Part shown: positions 1 to 8,933 of the stretch, in pieces
Position numbering within the stretch: the stretch's first letter is position 1
Layout of the letters: every line of letters starts with the position of its first letter
NCBI GenBank assembly: GCA_018401115.1
Contig: JAGYKX010000007.1
Coordinates: forward strand, 186,001 to 250,000
Length of the DNA stretch: 64,000 bases
From: Flavobacteriaceae bacterium
Lineage (GTDB): Bacteria; Bacteroidota; Bacteroidia; Flavobacteriales; Flavobacteriaceae
Direction of reading: 5' to 3'
Notes under the pieces: generated by a model
The model's database searches: none
Told to the model about the DNA's origin: nothing
The model's input: only the letters and a program-made list of their open reading frames with translations
Made by a program: the position numbers and the translations under genes

Positions 1-417
1 GATGATCAAAAGCAAGCACTTCAGGTAGGTGCCTTTAATGTTGGTCAAGAAGACTACGGAATGTATTTAGTGTTTGGTTTGCCACTGGGAGAGGTTAGCT
101 TAGAGACCCTAGTCAGTGAAATGGAGGCAGAAATTTCTGCTGTGAGATCTGGTTTAATTTCAGAAAGTGATTACCAAAAACTTCAAAATAAATTTGAAAA
201 CCAATTTGTAAACTCAAATTCAAGTGTAGAGGGAATTGCCAACTCTTTGGCTAGAAACTATATGCTTTATGGAGACACCTCTTTGATCAATAAGGAGATA
301 GACATATACAGATCTGTAACACGAGAGGAAATTCAACAAGTGGCAGAAGCTTATTTAAAGCCCAACCAAAGAGTTGTGATTGATTACCTACCTACCCCTA
401 AAGAAGAAACCAAATAG
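1..417 (+). CDS. M16 family zinc peptidase, C-terminal part (5' end outside window)
   Basis: The reading frame is open from base 1 and reads DDQKQALQVGAFNVGQ before the first internal Met at 61, so this is the end of a gene starting upstream. The visible part matches the last ~140 residues of insulinase-family (M16) subunits: a pairing region (YLVFGLPLG), a helical stretch (RSGLISESDYQKLQNKFENQ) and a closing segment on processing by 'VAEAYLKPNQRVVIDYLP'. Its stop is 2 bases before the next gene, a second M16 protein, so the two are almost certainly co-transcribed. In Bacteroidota such pairs usually combine a subunit bearing the HxxEH zinc site with an inactive partner. The HxxEH region would lie outside the window, so catalytic status here cannot be judged. 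Confidence 0.85.
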   Translation, partial: DDQKQALQVGAFNVGQEDYGMYLVFGLPLGEVSLETLVSEMEAEISAVRSGLISESDYQKLQNKFENQFVNSNSSVEGIANSLARNYMLYGDTSLINKEIDIYRSVTREEIQQVAEAYLKPNQRVVIDYLPTPKEETK

Positions 418-419
418 TT

Positions 420-2489
420 ATGAAAAAAATTATACTGAGTTTAGTAATTGCGCTTACTACTGTGAGCCTTTACGCACAAATAGATAGAACTACAATGCCA
501 GAGGCTGGACCAGCCCCAACAATCAATTTAGAGGAACCCACCCGTTTTGAGCTTAAAAATGGATTAACTGTGATGGTGGTAGAAAACCACAAATTACCCA
601 GGGTGTCCATCCAATTAAGCATAGATAATCCGCCGAGTTTAGAAGGAGAAAAAGCAGGTGTTTCAAGTTTGGCTGCGGGATTATTAGGCAATGGAAGCAC
701 CAATATATCCAAGGATGCTTTTAACGAAGAGGTAGATTTTTTAGGCGCTAGCTTAAATTTTGGTGCGTCTTCTGCTTTTGCTAGTTCCCTGTCTAAATAC
801 TTTCCTAGGATATTAGAACTTATGGCAGACGCTGCCATTAACCCTAATTTTACGGAAGAAGAATTTCAAAAAGAAAAAGAAAAACTGCTGACAGGTTTAA
901 AATCACAAGAAAAAGATGTTTCTGCAATGGCTGGTAGGGTTCAAAGTGCTATTGCCTATGGTAAAGAGCATCCTTATGGAGAGTTTGCAACAGAAGAAAC
1001 CGTGAACAAAGTAAGCCTTGAAGATGCTAAAAAATTCTACCAAACTTACTTTAATCCAAACAATGCTTATTTGGTGATCATTGGTGATGTAGATACAAAA
1101 GCGGTTAAAAAATTAGTGAAGAAGCATTTTAATTCCTGGGAGAAAGGCGCTCAAGTATTGACCAATTGGAAAAACCCAGTAGCATCTAAAGAAGCGACCA
1201 TTAACTTTATAGACATGCCCAATGCCGTTCAGTCTGAAGTGAGTGTTCAGAATGTAGTAAATCTTCAAATGAAAGATCCAGACTACCTTCCAACCTTAAT
1301 GGCCAATAGAATATTAGGCGGTGGGGGTTCTGCCAGATTATTTCAAAATTTAAGAGAAGACAAAGCATACACTTACGGCTCGTATTCAAGTATTGGAAAC
1401 AGCAAATATGTTCCTTCAAGGTTCAGAGCGTATGCCAGTGTTAGAAATGCTGTGACTGATTCCGCTGCAGTACAAATATTAGAAGAGATTCAAAAAATCA
1501 CCTCTGAGCCAGTAACCCAAAAAGAATTAGATGCTGCAAAAGCCACTTATGTGGGGAATTTTGTCATGGCCTTGGAAAGACCTAGCACAATTGCTAATTA
1601 CGCATTAAATATTGAAACAGAAGGGCTGCCAAAAGACTTTTATAAAACCTATTTAGAGCGCATTAACGCCATTACTGTGGCAGATGTTCAACAAGCTGCA
1701 GGAAAGTATTTTAGCACAAAAAACACCCAAGTGGTCGTAACAGGAAAAGGTAAAGAGGTCTTGGAGAATTTGGAGAAAATGACTTTCCAAGGGAAAAAAC
1801 TTCCTGTGAAATATTTCAACACCAATGCAGACCAAGTAGAAAAGCCAGAATATAAAATGGAGCTTCCAGCTGGAGTAACTGCTCAAAGTGTTATTGAAAA
1901 TTACCTAGATGCTATTGGAGGAAGGGCTGTTCTAGAAAAGGTAAAAACAGTCTCTATTTTTGCTTCAGGTGAAGTTCAAGGTATGGCATTAAACTTTCAA
2001 TTAATCAGAACCTCAGACAATCAATTCATGCAAAACATTGAAATGATGGGAAGATCAATGAGCAAACAAGTATTTAATGGAGAGAACGGTTACGCCATGA
2101 TGCAAGGGCAAAAAATGGATTTAAACCCCCAACAAGCTGCAATGATTAAAGATGAAGCACAACCTTTTTACGAGCTTCACTTGAATCCAGAAGTGATTTC
2201 CTTAGAAGGAATTGAAAAAATAGATGGTGAAAACGCCTACAAATTAAAAGTATCTGCTAATAGAGTGGCGTTTTACAATGTAGCCAGCGGCCAAAAAGTC
2301 CAGGAGGTTACTACCACAGAAATGATGGGACAAACCATTGAAAGCACTATGAAATTTGGTAAGTACAAAGAAGCCTCTGGAATTATGTTCCCCTTTTACC
2401 TCGGACAAATGATGGGACCTCAACTTATAGAATTTACCATTGAAAAAATTGAAGTAAATAGTGGTGTTACCGCTGACGATTTCAACTAA
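420..2489 (+). CDS. M16 family peptidase-like protein, probably the non-catalytic partner
   Basis: 689 residues with a clear signal peptide (MKKIILSLVIALTTVSLYAQ), so it is exported. Two M16 domains follow. Where active members carry HxxEH, this protein has GVSSLAAGLLGNG, so the zinc ligands are missing. The GGGGSARLFQNLREDKAYTYG segment of the second domain is the conserved substrate-binding Arg/Tyr region. That is the usual split in two-gene M16 pairs: the upstream gene supplies zinc and this one supplies the RY element. After about residue 480 comes a ~200-residue extension (VIENYLDAIGGRAVLEKV) resembling the LolA/LppX-like domains found at the end of flavobacterial M16 proteins. It is followed by an intrinsic terminator. 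Confidence 0.88.
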   Translation: MKKIILSLVIALTTVSLYAQIDRTTMPEAGPAPTINLEEPTRFELKNGLTVMVVENHKLPRVSIQLSIDNPPSLEGEKAGVSSLAAGLLGNGSTNISKDAFNEEVDFLGASLNFGASSAFASSLSKYFPRILELMADAAINPNFTEEEFQKEKEKLLTGLKSQEKDVSAMAGRVQSAIAYGKEHPYGEFATEETVNKVSLEDAKKFYQTYFNPNNAYLVIIGDVDTKAVKKLVKKHFNSWEKGAQVLTNWKNPVASKEATINFIDMPNAVQSEVSVQNVVNLQMKDPDYLPTLMANRILGGGGSARLFQNLREDKAYTYGSYSSIGNSKYVPSRFRAYASVRNAVTDSAAVQILEEIQKITSEPVTQKELDAAKATYVGNFVMALERPSTIANYALNIETEGLPKDFYKTYLERINAITVADVQQAAGKYFSTKNTQVVVTGKGKEVLENLEKMTFQGKKLPVKYFNTNADQVEKPEYKMELPAGVTAQSVIENYLDAIGGRAVLEKVKTVSIFASGEVQGMALNFQLIRTSDNQFMQNIEMMGRSMSKQVFNGENGYAMMQGQKMDLNPQQAAMIKDEAQPFYELHLNPEVISLEGIEKIDGENAYKLKVSANRVAFYNVASGQKVQEVTTTEMMGQTIESTMKFGKYKEASGIMFPFYLGQMMGPQLIEFTIEKIEVNSGVTADDFN

Positions 2490-2531
2490 AAACACGTCCA
2501 ATTGTAATATAATATTACATTCATATGTTAA

Positions 2532-2560
2532 AACAGCGCCCTTTGGGCGCTGTTTTTTTA
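2532..2560 (+). terminator. Intrinsic terminator after the M16 pair
   Basis: The stem aacagcgcc / ggcgctgtt closes on a short loop and is followed by seven T residues. It lies about 45 bases after the M16 stop codon. The next gene's -7 box overlaps the T tract. Confidence 0.9.
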
Positions 2561-2566
2561 CATTTG
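2559..2566 (+). promoter_or_regulatory. -7 box for the small lipoprotein gene
   Basis: TACATTTG fits the Bacteroidota -7 consensus TAnnTTTG exactly and lies 25 bases before the ATG at 2592. No well-spaced -33 TTG is visible because the terminator hairpin occupies that region. Confidence 0.5.
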
Positions 2567-2591
2567 TATTAGATCTGTAACCCACTTACCA

Positions 2592-3038
2592 ATGATAAAA
2601 AAAATAGCCCTTTGCAGTATTGTTTTAATTAGCTTATACGCTTGTAAAACAGAGGAGAAAAAAGACACCCCTTCACTTATGAAAGAGGTAATGTCGGTAC
2701 ATGACGCAGTAATGCCAAAAATGGGTACTATTGGAAAATTAGTTAAAGTGCTCAACCAGCAAAAGGACAGTCTTTTAAAAGTAGCCCCTACAGAAGAAAT
2801 AGTATTAAAAATGGACTTGCTTTCCAAGGGTGTGGACAGCCTTCAAAATGCCCATAAGAAAATGATGACATGGATGAAGGATTTTGGTCGTAATTTCACG
2901 GCAGAAGAAATCTTAAAAGACAAAGCCTTAAGTCCTGAAAAGCAATTAATTCTTGAGCAAGAAGCCATAAAAGTAAGTGAAATGAAGGCATCTATTAATG
3001 GAAGCATTCAATATGCAGAGCAGATTTCAAACCAATAA
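2592..3038 (+). CDS. Small outer-surface lipoprotein, function unknown
   Basis: 148 residues. MIKKIALCSIVLISLYACKTEEKKD is a type II signal peptide with lipobox LYAC, so the mature protein begins with a lipidated Cys. The rest is almost entirely helical and charged (LVKVLNQQKDSLLKVAP, VDSLQNAHKKMMTWMKDF), consistent with a short coiled coil. Similar small helical lipoproteins in Flavobacteriia are sometimes named 'viral A-type inclusion protein', a label without functional meaning. It has its own terminator/promoter boundary upstream and faces the convergent gldD, so it is probably monocistronic. Confidence 0.75.
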   Translation: MIKKIALCSIVLISLYACKTEEKKDTPSLMKEVMSVHDAVMPKMGTIGKLVKVLNQQKDSLLKVAPTEEIVLKMDLLSKGVDSLQNAHKKMMTWMKDFGRNFTAEEILKDKALSPEKQLILEQEAIKVSEMKASINGSIQYAEQISNQ

Positions 3039-3149
3039 ACAATACTAGTAGTCATGTAATTTAACCGTCCTCTTGGGTTTGTTGGGTTTTATTAAAAGCA
3101 CACATTCTCTATTTTAACTTTGTTACCTTTAATTAAAACTACACATCTT

Positions 3150-3713
3150 CTATGGAATCTTCCACGACACCTGAGAAATCATTTCCCTTAAATCCTTAAT
3201 GACATACTGTGCTGCAGGATAAATAGAATCGTAATTGGGCTTAATATTGAAATACAAGGCCCCATTTAAAAAATGGCGCTTCTTGTCTGTAACATAAAAC
3301 TGAGCTGCAGAAGCGGCATTTCCTTTAATTTCATAAAGCACTCCAGCCTTTGAGCTACGAACTTCTTCATAAGGATACGCAACAATAGCTGTAGCTCTTG
3401 TTTGGTGCTCCGAGAGTTTTTGTTCAATTCCACGGACCATTTCTTCTAAAGAAAGAGTCACTGGTGTGTAATTAATATACACACTGGCATTTAATTCAGG
3501 ATAAAACAGTTCTATACTTTTAGACGTCTTATTTAAAATCTGGGCCTTCGTTGGAACAGGTAAAGTGTAGTAATTGTTCTCAAACAGGCTGTACTGAGCC
3601 TTTTGATAAGAGAGGGATAAAAAAGCCTTGGGTTTTGGATATATTGGCCCATTACTGCAAGAAGCCATAATAAATACCATAAGTAAAACCATACTTTGAC
3701 AAAAAAACCTCAT
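3150..3713 (-). CDS. gldD: Gliding motility lipoprotein GldD
   Basis: 187 residues with a lipoprotein signal (VFIMASC) followed by GPIYPKPKAFLSLSYQKAQY, the characteristic GldD start. GldD is a membrane lipoprotein needed for gliding and for type IX secretion-linked adhesin function in Flavobacterium johnsoniae. It is the last gene of a minus-strand run mutY-ssb-gldE-gldD; 13 bases separate it from gldE. This order matches the gldD/gldE neighbourhood known in flavobacteria. Length and the PKPKA motif are typical. Confidence 0.92.
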   Translation of the reverse strand: MRFFCQSMVLLMVFIMASCSNGPIYPKPKAFLSLSYQKAQYSLFENNYYTLPVPTKAQILNKTSKSIELFYPELNASVYINYTPVTLSLEEMVRGIEQKLSEHQTRATAIVAYPYEEVRSSKAGVLYEIKGNAASAAQFYVTDKKRHFLNGALYFNIKPNYDSIYPAAQYVIKDLREMISQVSWKIP

Positions 3714-3726
3714 AATAGCTTCTCTT

Positions 3727-5061
3727 TTACACCTCTTTTTGGGGGAGCGTCACTTTAATTTGACGCAGCCTTTTTTTATCCAGGCTCTCCACGTTAAAAA
3801 CATAGTCATTAAATACAATTTTTGCCCCTCTTTTTGGAAAACCTTGGGCTATCTCTAACACAAATCCTGCGATAGTTTCTGACTCTCCTTTGTGGCTTTC
3901 AAAAAGAGCGTCATCCTCAATTTTTGTGACCCTGTAGAAATCTTTTAAGGTTGTTTTACCCTCAAAAACAAAATTGTAGGCATCTAATTTGGAGTAAATT
4001 AAATCTTCATCGTCAAATTCATCACTAATATCACCTACTATTTCTTCAATAATATCCTCTAAAGTAACAATCCCAGAGGTGCCTCCAAACTCGTCTACTA
4101 CAACAGCTAGGTGCATTTTTTTCTCTTGAAATTCCAATAATAAGTTATCTAGCTTTTTATTTTCAGGAACAAAGTAAGTTGGCCGTACTAAAGTATTCCA
4201 ATTAAAGGTCTTACGATCTATATAAGGCAATAAATCTTTCACATATAACACCCCGACAATTTGATCCATGTGATCTTTATAAACCGGAATTCTTGAATAA
4301 CCCTGACTGGTTATAGACTCTAAAACCTCAGAAAACTTTAGATGGTCAGATAAGGCAAAAATGTCTATCCTTGGCCGCATGACTTGCTTTGTGTCAGTAT
4401 TTCCGAAGGAAACTATTCCTTCAAGAATTTTCTGCTCTTCTTTCGTGGTGTCTCCATCTGAGGTTAATTCTAACGCCTGTGATAGGTGGTCTATACTTAG
4501 GGTAGATTTTTGCTTGCCCAGCTTATCGTGCAAACTAATACTTATCCATCTCATTGGCATGCTCAAAGGTGTGAAGAGTACATCCAATAATTTTAAAGGT
4601 AAAGCCATTAATTGCGCAAAAGAACGTCTATTTCTATTGGCGTAAACCTTAGGAAGAATCTCCCCGAAGAGTAGGATCAAAAAAGTCACCAAGACTACTT
4701 CAGTTAAAAATTTAAAAGAAATAAAATCAAATAAACGATACGTAATCGATGAAAAAAATACCTCCCCAAGATCACTAAAGAGTAAAACGATCCCAATATT
4801 AATGGCATTGTTCGCTATTAATATAGTCGCTAATAATTTTTTAGGCTTATCTAATAGCTTTACCACAAGAGCGGCCTTTGCATTAGTTTCTTTTTCCAGT
4901 TCGGATAAATCCGTAGATGAAAGACCAAAAAAAGCCACTTCTGCCCCAGAAATTAATGCAGAACAACAAATTAAAAAAAGTAATACACCAATCTTAATGG
5001 AAAAAAAAGAGGGGTCTATTGATAGTAAATAATTACTTAAAAAAAGGGGGTCAGGATCCAA
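3727..5061 (-). CDS. gldE: Gliding motility-associated protein GldE (CNNM/CorC-type)
   Basis: 444 residues. The N-terminal third is a DUF21/CNNM transmembrane domain (hydrophobic stretches FFSIKIGVLLFLICCSALIS, VVLVTFLILLFGEILPKVYA). A CBS-domain pair follows in the middle (RPRIDIFALSDHLKF, GYSRIPVYKDHMDQIVGVLY, VVVDEFGGTSGIVTLEDIIEEIVGD). The C-terminal CorC_HlyC domain contains IAGFVLEIAQGFPKRG. GldE belongs to this transporter-associated family and genetically interacts with GldD. It lies between ssb and gldD in the same orientation. The ion or ligand handled by GldE is not established. Confidence 0.92.
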   Translation of the reverse strand: MDPDPLFLSNYLLSIDPSFFSIKIGVLLFLICCSALISGAEVAFFGLSSTDLSELEKETNAKAALVVKLLDKPKKLLATILIANNAINIGIVLLFSDLGEVFFSSITYRLFDFISFKFLTEVVLVTFLILLFGEILPKVYANRNRRSFAQLMALPLKLLDVLFTPLSMPMRWISISLHDKLGKQKSTLSIDHLSQALELTSDGDTTKEEQKILEGIVSFGNTDTKQVMRPRIDIFALSDHLKFSEVLESITSQGYSRIPVYKDHMDQIVGVLYVKDLLPYIDRKTFNWNTLVRPTYFVPENKKLDNLLLEFQEKKMHLAVVVDEFGGTSGIVTLEDIIEEIVGDISDEFDDEDLIYSKLDAYNFVFEGKTTLKDFYRVTKIEDDALFESHKGESETIAGFVLEIAQGFPKRGAKIVFNDYVFNVESLDKKRLRQIKVTLPQKEV

Positions 5062-5080
5062 TCTTTACAGTTTAAATGAT

Positions 5081-5638
5081 TTAAAATGGCAGGTCATCAG
5101 AAGGGTCAGAATGGTCTGAATCCATATTTGATATATGCAGAGGATTAGAATCAGTAGCTGCATTCTGAGATGAACTAGTCGAGTGATTAGTGGGCGCTTG
5201 ATGAGAAGCTACTTGTGAGGCATTTATTTGATCGCTAGACAGATTTACACCTGCAGCTCCTGAATTCATTGTTTGTGCTCCCTGACTGGTGCCTCCATCT
5301 GATTTAGTAGAAAGAAACGTAAAGTCCTGCACATGAACCTCTGTAGTATATTTTGTAGTTCCATCTTCTGCTTGCCATTGCCTATTTTTCAGGCGGCCCT
5401 CCACATATACCTTATCGCCCTTGCTTAGGTATTTTTCACAGATTTCAGCTGCTTTGTTCCGCACCACAATATTATGCCAATCCGTATTGGTCACTTTTTC
5501 ACCAGTCTGCTTGTTGGTATAACTTTCATTGGTAGCGATAGGGAATCTCCCTATGCAATTACCTCCCTCGAAGTAATGGATTTTGACATCGTCACCTAGG
5601 TGACCTATTAACATCACTTTATTTAATGTTCCGCTCAT
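5081..5638 (-). CDS. ssb: Single-stranded DNA-binding protein
   Basis: 185 residues. Residues 1-110 are the OB fold (MSGTLNKVMLIGHLGDD, TNTDWHNIVVRNKAAEIC, GDKVYVEGRLKNRQW). A long low-complexity Ser/Asn/Gln linker follows, and the acidic tail ends in DDLPF, the conserved tip that recruits SSB partner proteins. It binds single-stranded DNA in replication, repair and recombination. It lies 18 bases after mutY and 19 bases before gldE, within one operon. Confidence 0.97.
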   Translation of the reverse strand: MSGTLNKVMLIGHLGDDVKIHYFEGGNCIGRFPIATNESYTNKQTGEKVTNTDWHNIVVRNKAAEICEKYLSKGDKVYVEGRLKNRQWQAEDGTTKYTTEVHVQDFTFLSTKSDGGTSQGAQTMNSGAAGVNLSSDQINASQVASHQAPTNHSTSSSQNAATDSNPLHISNMDSDHSDPSDDLPF

Positions 5639-5656
5639 AACTATTGTGGTATGGTA

Positions 5657-6709
5657 TCAAAAATACGAATTTTTAAATGCATTTATAAAATCTGAAATCA
5701 AAACTGCTGTTGGAAATTCATCAATTGACATAAAAGGCATACTATCTTTCAAAGTAACAGGCGTTTCTACTACAATAAAAGTGGCGTAAATATGCCTATG
5801 GGTAAGTTTGTGAACAACAAAACTGTCGTGAAATACAAAGTGTTTTGCGTTTTCAAATAACGATATGTCTAAACCTGTTTCGCTTGAAGCCAAAAGCCCT
5901 TCAATTTCTACAGGTGATGAGGAAGTCATTAAAGGAAATTGATACAGTCCCTCCCAAATTCCTCCTCCAGCTCTTTTTTCATAAATTGTATTCCCTGAAG
6001 GATCAACAAGAACAAAGTAATAATGATAGACTTTAACAGCTTTTTGTTTGGGCAATTTCACGGGTAGCAAACTTACTTTTTGAGTTTGATAAGCAACACA
6101 TGTTTGCAATAAAGGGCATGAAGTACAATCCGTAAGCTTAGGTGTACATTGCAAAGCGCCAAATTCCATAATAGCTTGATTGTAATCCGATGAATTAAAC
6201 TCGTCCAATTGATCTAATGCAATCGCTTTAAACAAGCGTGCGCCTTCTGTGGTATTTACGGGTACATCTATACCAAAATAACGCGACAAAACCCTATAAA
6301 CATTCCCATCGAGTACTGCTTCTGGGGCGTTAAAACAAATAGAAGCTATAGCACTGGCTGTATAATCTCCCACCCCTTTTAGGGCTAATAATTCCTTATA
6401 GGTAGTGGGAAAAACACCATTTAACTCATGAGCGACAAATTTAGCTGCTGTATAAAGGTTTCTCGCTCTTGAGTAATACCCCAACCCTTGCCATAATTTT
6501 AGTACCGCTTCTTCAGAAGCTTTTGCCAAATCAATAACCGTTGGAAATGTGTCTATAAATTTAAGATAATAAGGAGTCCCTTGCGCTACTCGGGTCTGTT
6601 GCAGTATAATTTCTGAAAGCCAAATACAGTATGGATCTTTCGTTTCCCGCCAAGGAAGTGATCGCTTATTTGCATGGTACCAGTGTATAATTTCCTGAGA
6701 AAAGGACAT
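5657..6709 (-). CDS. mutY: A/G-specific adenine glycosylase
   Basis: 350 residues. MutY removes adenine mispaired with 8-oxoguanine. The N-terminal HhH-GPD domain includes WYHANKRSLPWRETKDPY, SEIILQQTRV with the catalytic-region Glu, and LKGVGDYTASAIAS (HhH and catalytic Asp region). The iron-sulfur loop Cys residues appear in CTPKLTDCTSCPLLQTC. The C-terminal part is the NUDIX-like 8-oxoG recognition domain. It heads the mutY-ssb-gldE-gldD run and has a good -7 box upstream. Confidence 0.96.
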   Translation of the reverse strand: MSFSQEIIHWYHANKRSLPWRETKDPYCIWLSEIILQQTRVAQGTPYYLKFIDTFPTVIDLAKASEEAVLKLWQGLGYYSRARNLYTAAKFVAHELNGVFPTTYKELLALKGVGDYTASAIASICFNAPEAVLDGNVYRVLSRYFGIDVPVNTTEGARLFKAIALDQLDEFNSSDYNQAIMEFGALQCTPKLTDCTSCPLLQTCVAYQTQKVSLLPVKLPKQKAVKVYHYYFVLVDPSGNTIYEKRAGGGIWEGLYQFPLMTSSSPVEIEGLLASSETGLDISLFENAKHFVFHDSFVVHKLTHRHIYATFIVVETPVTLKDSMPFMSIDEFPTAVLISDFINAFKNSYF

Positions 6710-6726
6710 ATAGGCGTAATGAATGA

Positions 6727-6734
6727 CAAAAGTA
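6727..6734 (-). promoter_or_regulatory. -7 box for the mutY-ssb-gldE-gldD operon
   Basis: On the minus strand the sequence TACTTTTG matches TAnnTTTG and lies about 18 bases before the mutY ATG. No clear -33 element is seen. Confidence 0.4.
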
Positions 6735-6775
6735 GGCCTTTATTAACTTAAAATTAAGTCCATTAGAATAAAAGA

Positions 6776-6797
6776 TTGAATTTAATTTATATATTTG
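6776..6797 (+). promoter_or_regulatory. Bacteroidota-type promoter of the HU gene
   Basis: A TTG at 6776-6778 and TATATTTG at 6790-6797 resemble the -33/-7 pair, although the spacing is short. The start codon chosen for HU (6837) lies 40 bases downstream, whereas a longer frame beginning at 6795 would start inside the promoter. Confidence 0.55.
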
Positions 6798-6836
6798 CAA
6801 CCCGAAAAAAATAGTACAGATTATATATCATACAAC

Positions 6837-7127
6837 ATGACAAAAGCAGATATCGTTACAAAAATCTCAGAAAAACTTGGTATTGAAAAAGGAGACGTAC
6901 AAGCTACAGTAGAAGCTTTTATGGAAGAAGTAAAAACTTCTTTGGAATCTGGAGATAATGTTTACCTTAGGGGCTTTGGTAGCTTTATAATAAAAACAAG
7001 AGCAGAAAAAACTGGTAGAAACATTTCTAAGAACACTACTATCAAAATTCCTGCGCACAATATTCCCGCTTTTAAACCTGCAAAAGTATTTGTTGAGGGT
7101 GTGAAAAGCAATGTAACAGTTAAATAA
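6837..7127 (+). CDS. HU/IHF-family DNA-binding protein
   Basis: 97 residues from ATG at 6837: MTKADIVTKISEKLG is the standard HU N-terminus. The first two helices are followed by the beta-arm (RGFGSFIIKTRAEKTGRNI) and the IPAHNIPAFKPAK end, as in bacterial HU. It bends and compacts DNA. The start was moved downstream from an alternative at 6795, because the upstream residues are not part of the fold and would overlap the promoter. It is followed 27 bases later by a tiny basic protein gene. Confidence 0.95.
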   Translation: MTKADIVTKISEKLGIEKGDVQATVEAFMEEVKTSLESGDNVYLRGFGSFIIKTRAEKTGRNISKNTTIKIPAHNIPAFKPAKVFVEGVKSNVTVK

Positions 7128-7154
7128 AATATTAATCAATTAAAGGATAGTCAT

Positions 7155-7244
7155 ATGCCTAGTGGTAAAAAAAGAAAAAGACATAAGGTAGCTACCCATA
7201 AACGCAAGAAGCGTAGGAGAGCTAACAGACACAAGAAAAAGTAG
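7155..7244 (+). CDS. 29-residue highly basic protein (AURKAIP1/COX24-domain type)
   Basis: Starts MPSGKKRKRHKVATHKRKKR and ends HKKK; two thirds of the residues are Lys, Arg or His. This small protein is nearly invariant in Bacteroidota and usually annotated as an AURKAIP1/COX24-domain protein. By analogy with mitochondrial mS38 and bacterial bTHX it is probably a small ribosome-associated protein; that role is inference. Too short for most gene callers. An intrinsic terminator overlaps its stop. Confidence 0.85.
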   Translation: MPSGKKRKRHKVATHKRKKRRRANRHKKK

Positions 7245-7264
7245 TTTTTTAAACTACTTTTTCT
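7236..7264 (+). terminator. Intrinsic terminator after the basic protein gene
   Basis: The stem aaaaagtagt / actacttttt encloses a T/A-rich loop and its 3' arm ends in a T-rich run. It overlaps the stop codon of the 29-residue gene. Confidence 0.7.
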
Positions 7265-7308
7265 GTTTCATACGTTCATTGACATAAACCCTAAAAACAA
7301 AGGGGTTG

Positions 7309-7367
7309 ACGGGTATCTACCCGTTTAATTAGCAAATTTTAACACACACTTCAATTCATTGAAGTGT
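7309..7367 (+). promoter_or_regulatory. Two tandem hairpins in the leader of the RNase G gene
   Basis: Two perfect dyads lie just ahead of the rng start codon. The first, 7309-7324, has arms acgggta / tacccgt. The second, 7346-7367, has arms acacttcaat / attgaagtgt. Neither is followed by a T run, so they do not look like terminators. Enzymes of the RNase E/G family can control their own messages through leader structures, so autoregulation is possible. Confidence 0.5.
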
Positions 7368-7380
7368 CAATATAAAAATC

Positions 7381-8931
7381 ATGGTAAAAAGAGAATTAAT
7401 CATTAGATCTAATTCCACTGCTGTTGATTTTGCCTTGTTAAAAGATGGAAAACTCATTGAGTTAAGCAAAGAAGAAGACAATAATAAGTTTTCTGTTGGT
7501 GATATCTTTATTGCCAAAGTAAGAAAACCAATCACGGGATTGAATGCGGCTTTTGTAAATGTTGGCTATGAAAAAGATGCCTTTTTACACTACCACGACT
7601 TAGGACCCCAGTTGTCAACGATGCTAAAATTTATCAAAAGAGCTAGCACAGGAAAAATGCGCGATTTCTCTTTGAAAAATGTAGCCTTTGAACCAGATAT
7701 AGATAAAGATGGTACTATTAATGACGCCATTAAAGCCAATCAATCTATTCTTGTTCAAATTGTAAAAGAACCCATCTCAACCAAAGGACCAAGAATTAGC
7801 TCTGAATTGTCCATTGCTGGACGATACTTAGTGATGGTTCCTTTCTCTGATCGCGTATCTGTCTCACAAAAGATAGAAAGCAAAGAAGAAAAAGACCGCT
7901 TAAAAAGACTTGTGAAAAGTATTAAACCAAAAGGATTTGGGGTAATCATTCGCACCGTTGCAGAAGGCAAAAAAGTAGCAGAATTAGATAGAGATTTACA
8001 AAACTTACTGAACAAATGGACAGTAATGTGTAAAAAACTGCACAAAGCACCACACCCATCAAAGGTATTGGTTGAACTCAACAGAGCCTCATCCATATTA
8101 AGAGACGTTTTTAATGACAGTTTCTCAGGAATACACGTAGATGATGAAACTTTGTATACGCAGGTAAAAGATTATGTGCAAGAAATTGCGCCAGAAAAAG
8201 AATCCATTGTAAAATTGTATGAAGCCAGTGAACCAATTTTTGAAAAATTTGGTATTGAACGCCAAATTAAAACATCATTTGGTAAGACGGCAACTATGAG
8301 CAAAGGAGCCTATTTAGTGATTGAACATACTGAAGCATTACACGTAATAGACGTGAATAGCGGAAACCGTTCCAATAAAGCTAAAAATCAAGAGGACACC
8401 GCTCTAGATGTTAATCTATCTGCTGCCACAGAAATAGCCAGGCAGTTACGCCTGAGAGATATGGGTGGTATTATTGTAGTAGATTTCATTGATATGGCCA
8501 AAGGAGATCACCGAAAAAAATTGTTTGATCATCTGAGTGAAGAAATGAAAGAAGATAGAGCAAAACACAAAATTTTGCCTCCTAGTAAATTCGGACTCAT
8601 ACAAATTACAAGACAAAGAGTAAGACCTGAAATGAATATTAAAACAACTGAGCCGCTACCCACCATTACAGGTAAAGAAGTAGAAGCGCCTATTGTTTTA
8701 CTAGATAAAATTACAGCAGATTTACAAAAACTTTTAGCGGGTCCTTCTAAAGACCACAAAGTAACTTTAAATGTACATCCATTCATTGCAGCTTACCTTA
8801 CCCAAGGTATTCCTTCCATTAGACAAAAATGGTTTTTGGAATATAAGAAATGGGTCAAAATTCAATCTCGAGATGCCTATCAGTATCTTGAGTACCGTTT
8901 TAAAAACAACGACGGAAAAACTATATACTAA
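7381..8931 (+). CDS. rng: Ribonuclease E/G family protein (RNase G)
   Basis: 516 residues, typical for RNase G and lacking the long degradosome scaffold of RNase E. MVKRELIIRSNSTAVDFALL is the usual start; an S1 domain follows (VGDIFIAKVRKPITGLNAAFVNVGY). The catalytic DNase I-like domain has the metal-binding Asp residues in HVIDVNSGNRS and GGIIVVDFIDM. The family processes and degrades RNA from monophosphorylated 5' ends. The two leader hairpins suggest post-transcriptional control. Confidence 0.95.
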   Translation: MVKRELIIRSNSTAVDFALLKDGKLIELSKEEDNNKFSVGDIFIAKVRKPITGLNAAFVNVGYEKDAFLHYHDLGPQLSTMLKFIKRASTGKMRDFSLKNVAFEPDIDKDGTINDAIKANQSILVQIVKEPISTKGPRISSELSIAGRYLVMVPFSDRVSVSQKIESKEEKDRLKRLVKSIKPKGFGVIIRTVAEGKKVAELDRDLQNLLNKWTVMCKKLHKAPHPSKVLVELNRASSILRDVFNDSFSGIHVDDETLYTQVKDYVQEIAPEKESIVKLYEASEPIFEKFGIERQIKTSFGKTATMSKGAYLVIEHTEALHVIDVNSGNRSNKAKNQEDTALDVNLSAATEIARQLRLRDMGGIIVVDFIDMAKGDHRKKLFDHLSEEMKEDRAKHKILPPSKFGLIQITRQRVRPEMNIKTTEPLPTITGKEVEAPIVLLDKITADLQKLLAGPSKDHKVTLNVHPFIAAYLTQGIPSIRQKWFLEYKKWVKIQSRDAYQYLEYRFKNNDGKTIY

Positions 8932-8933
8932 TA

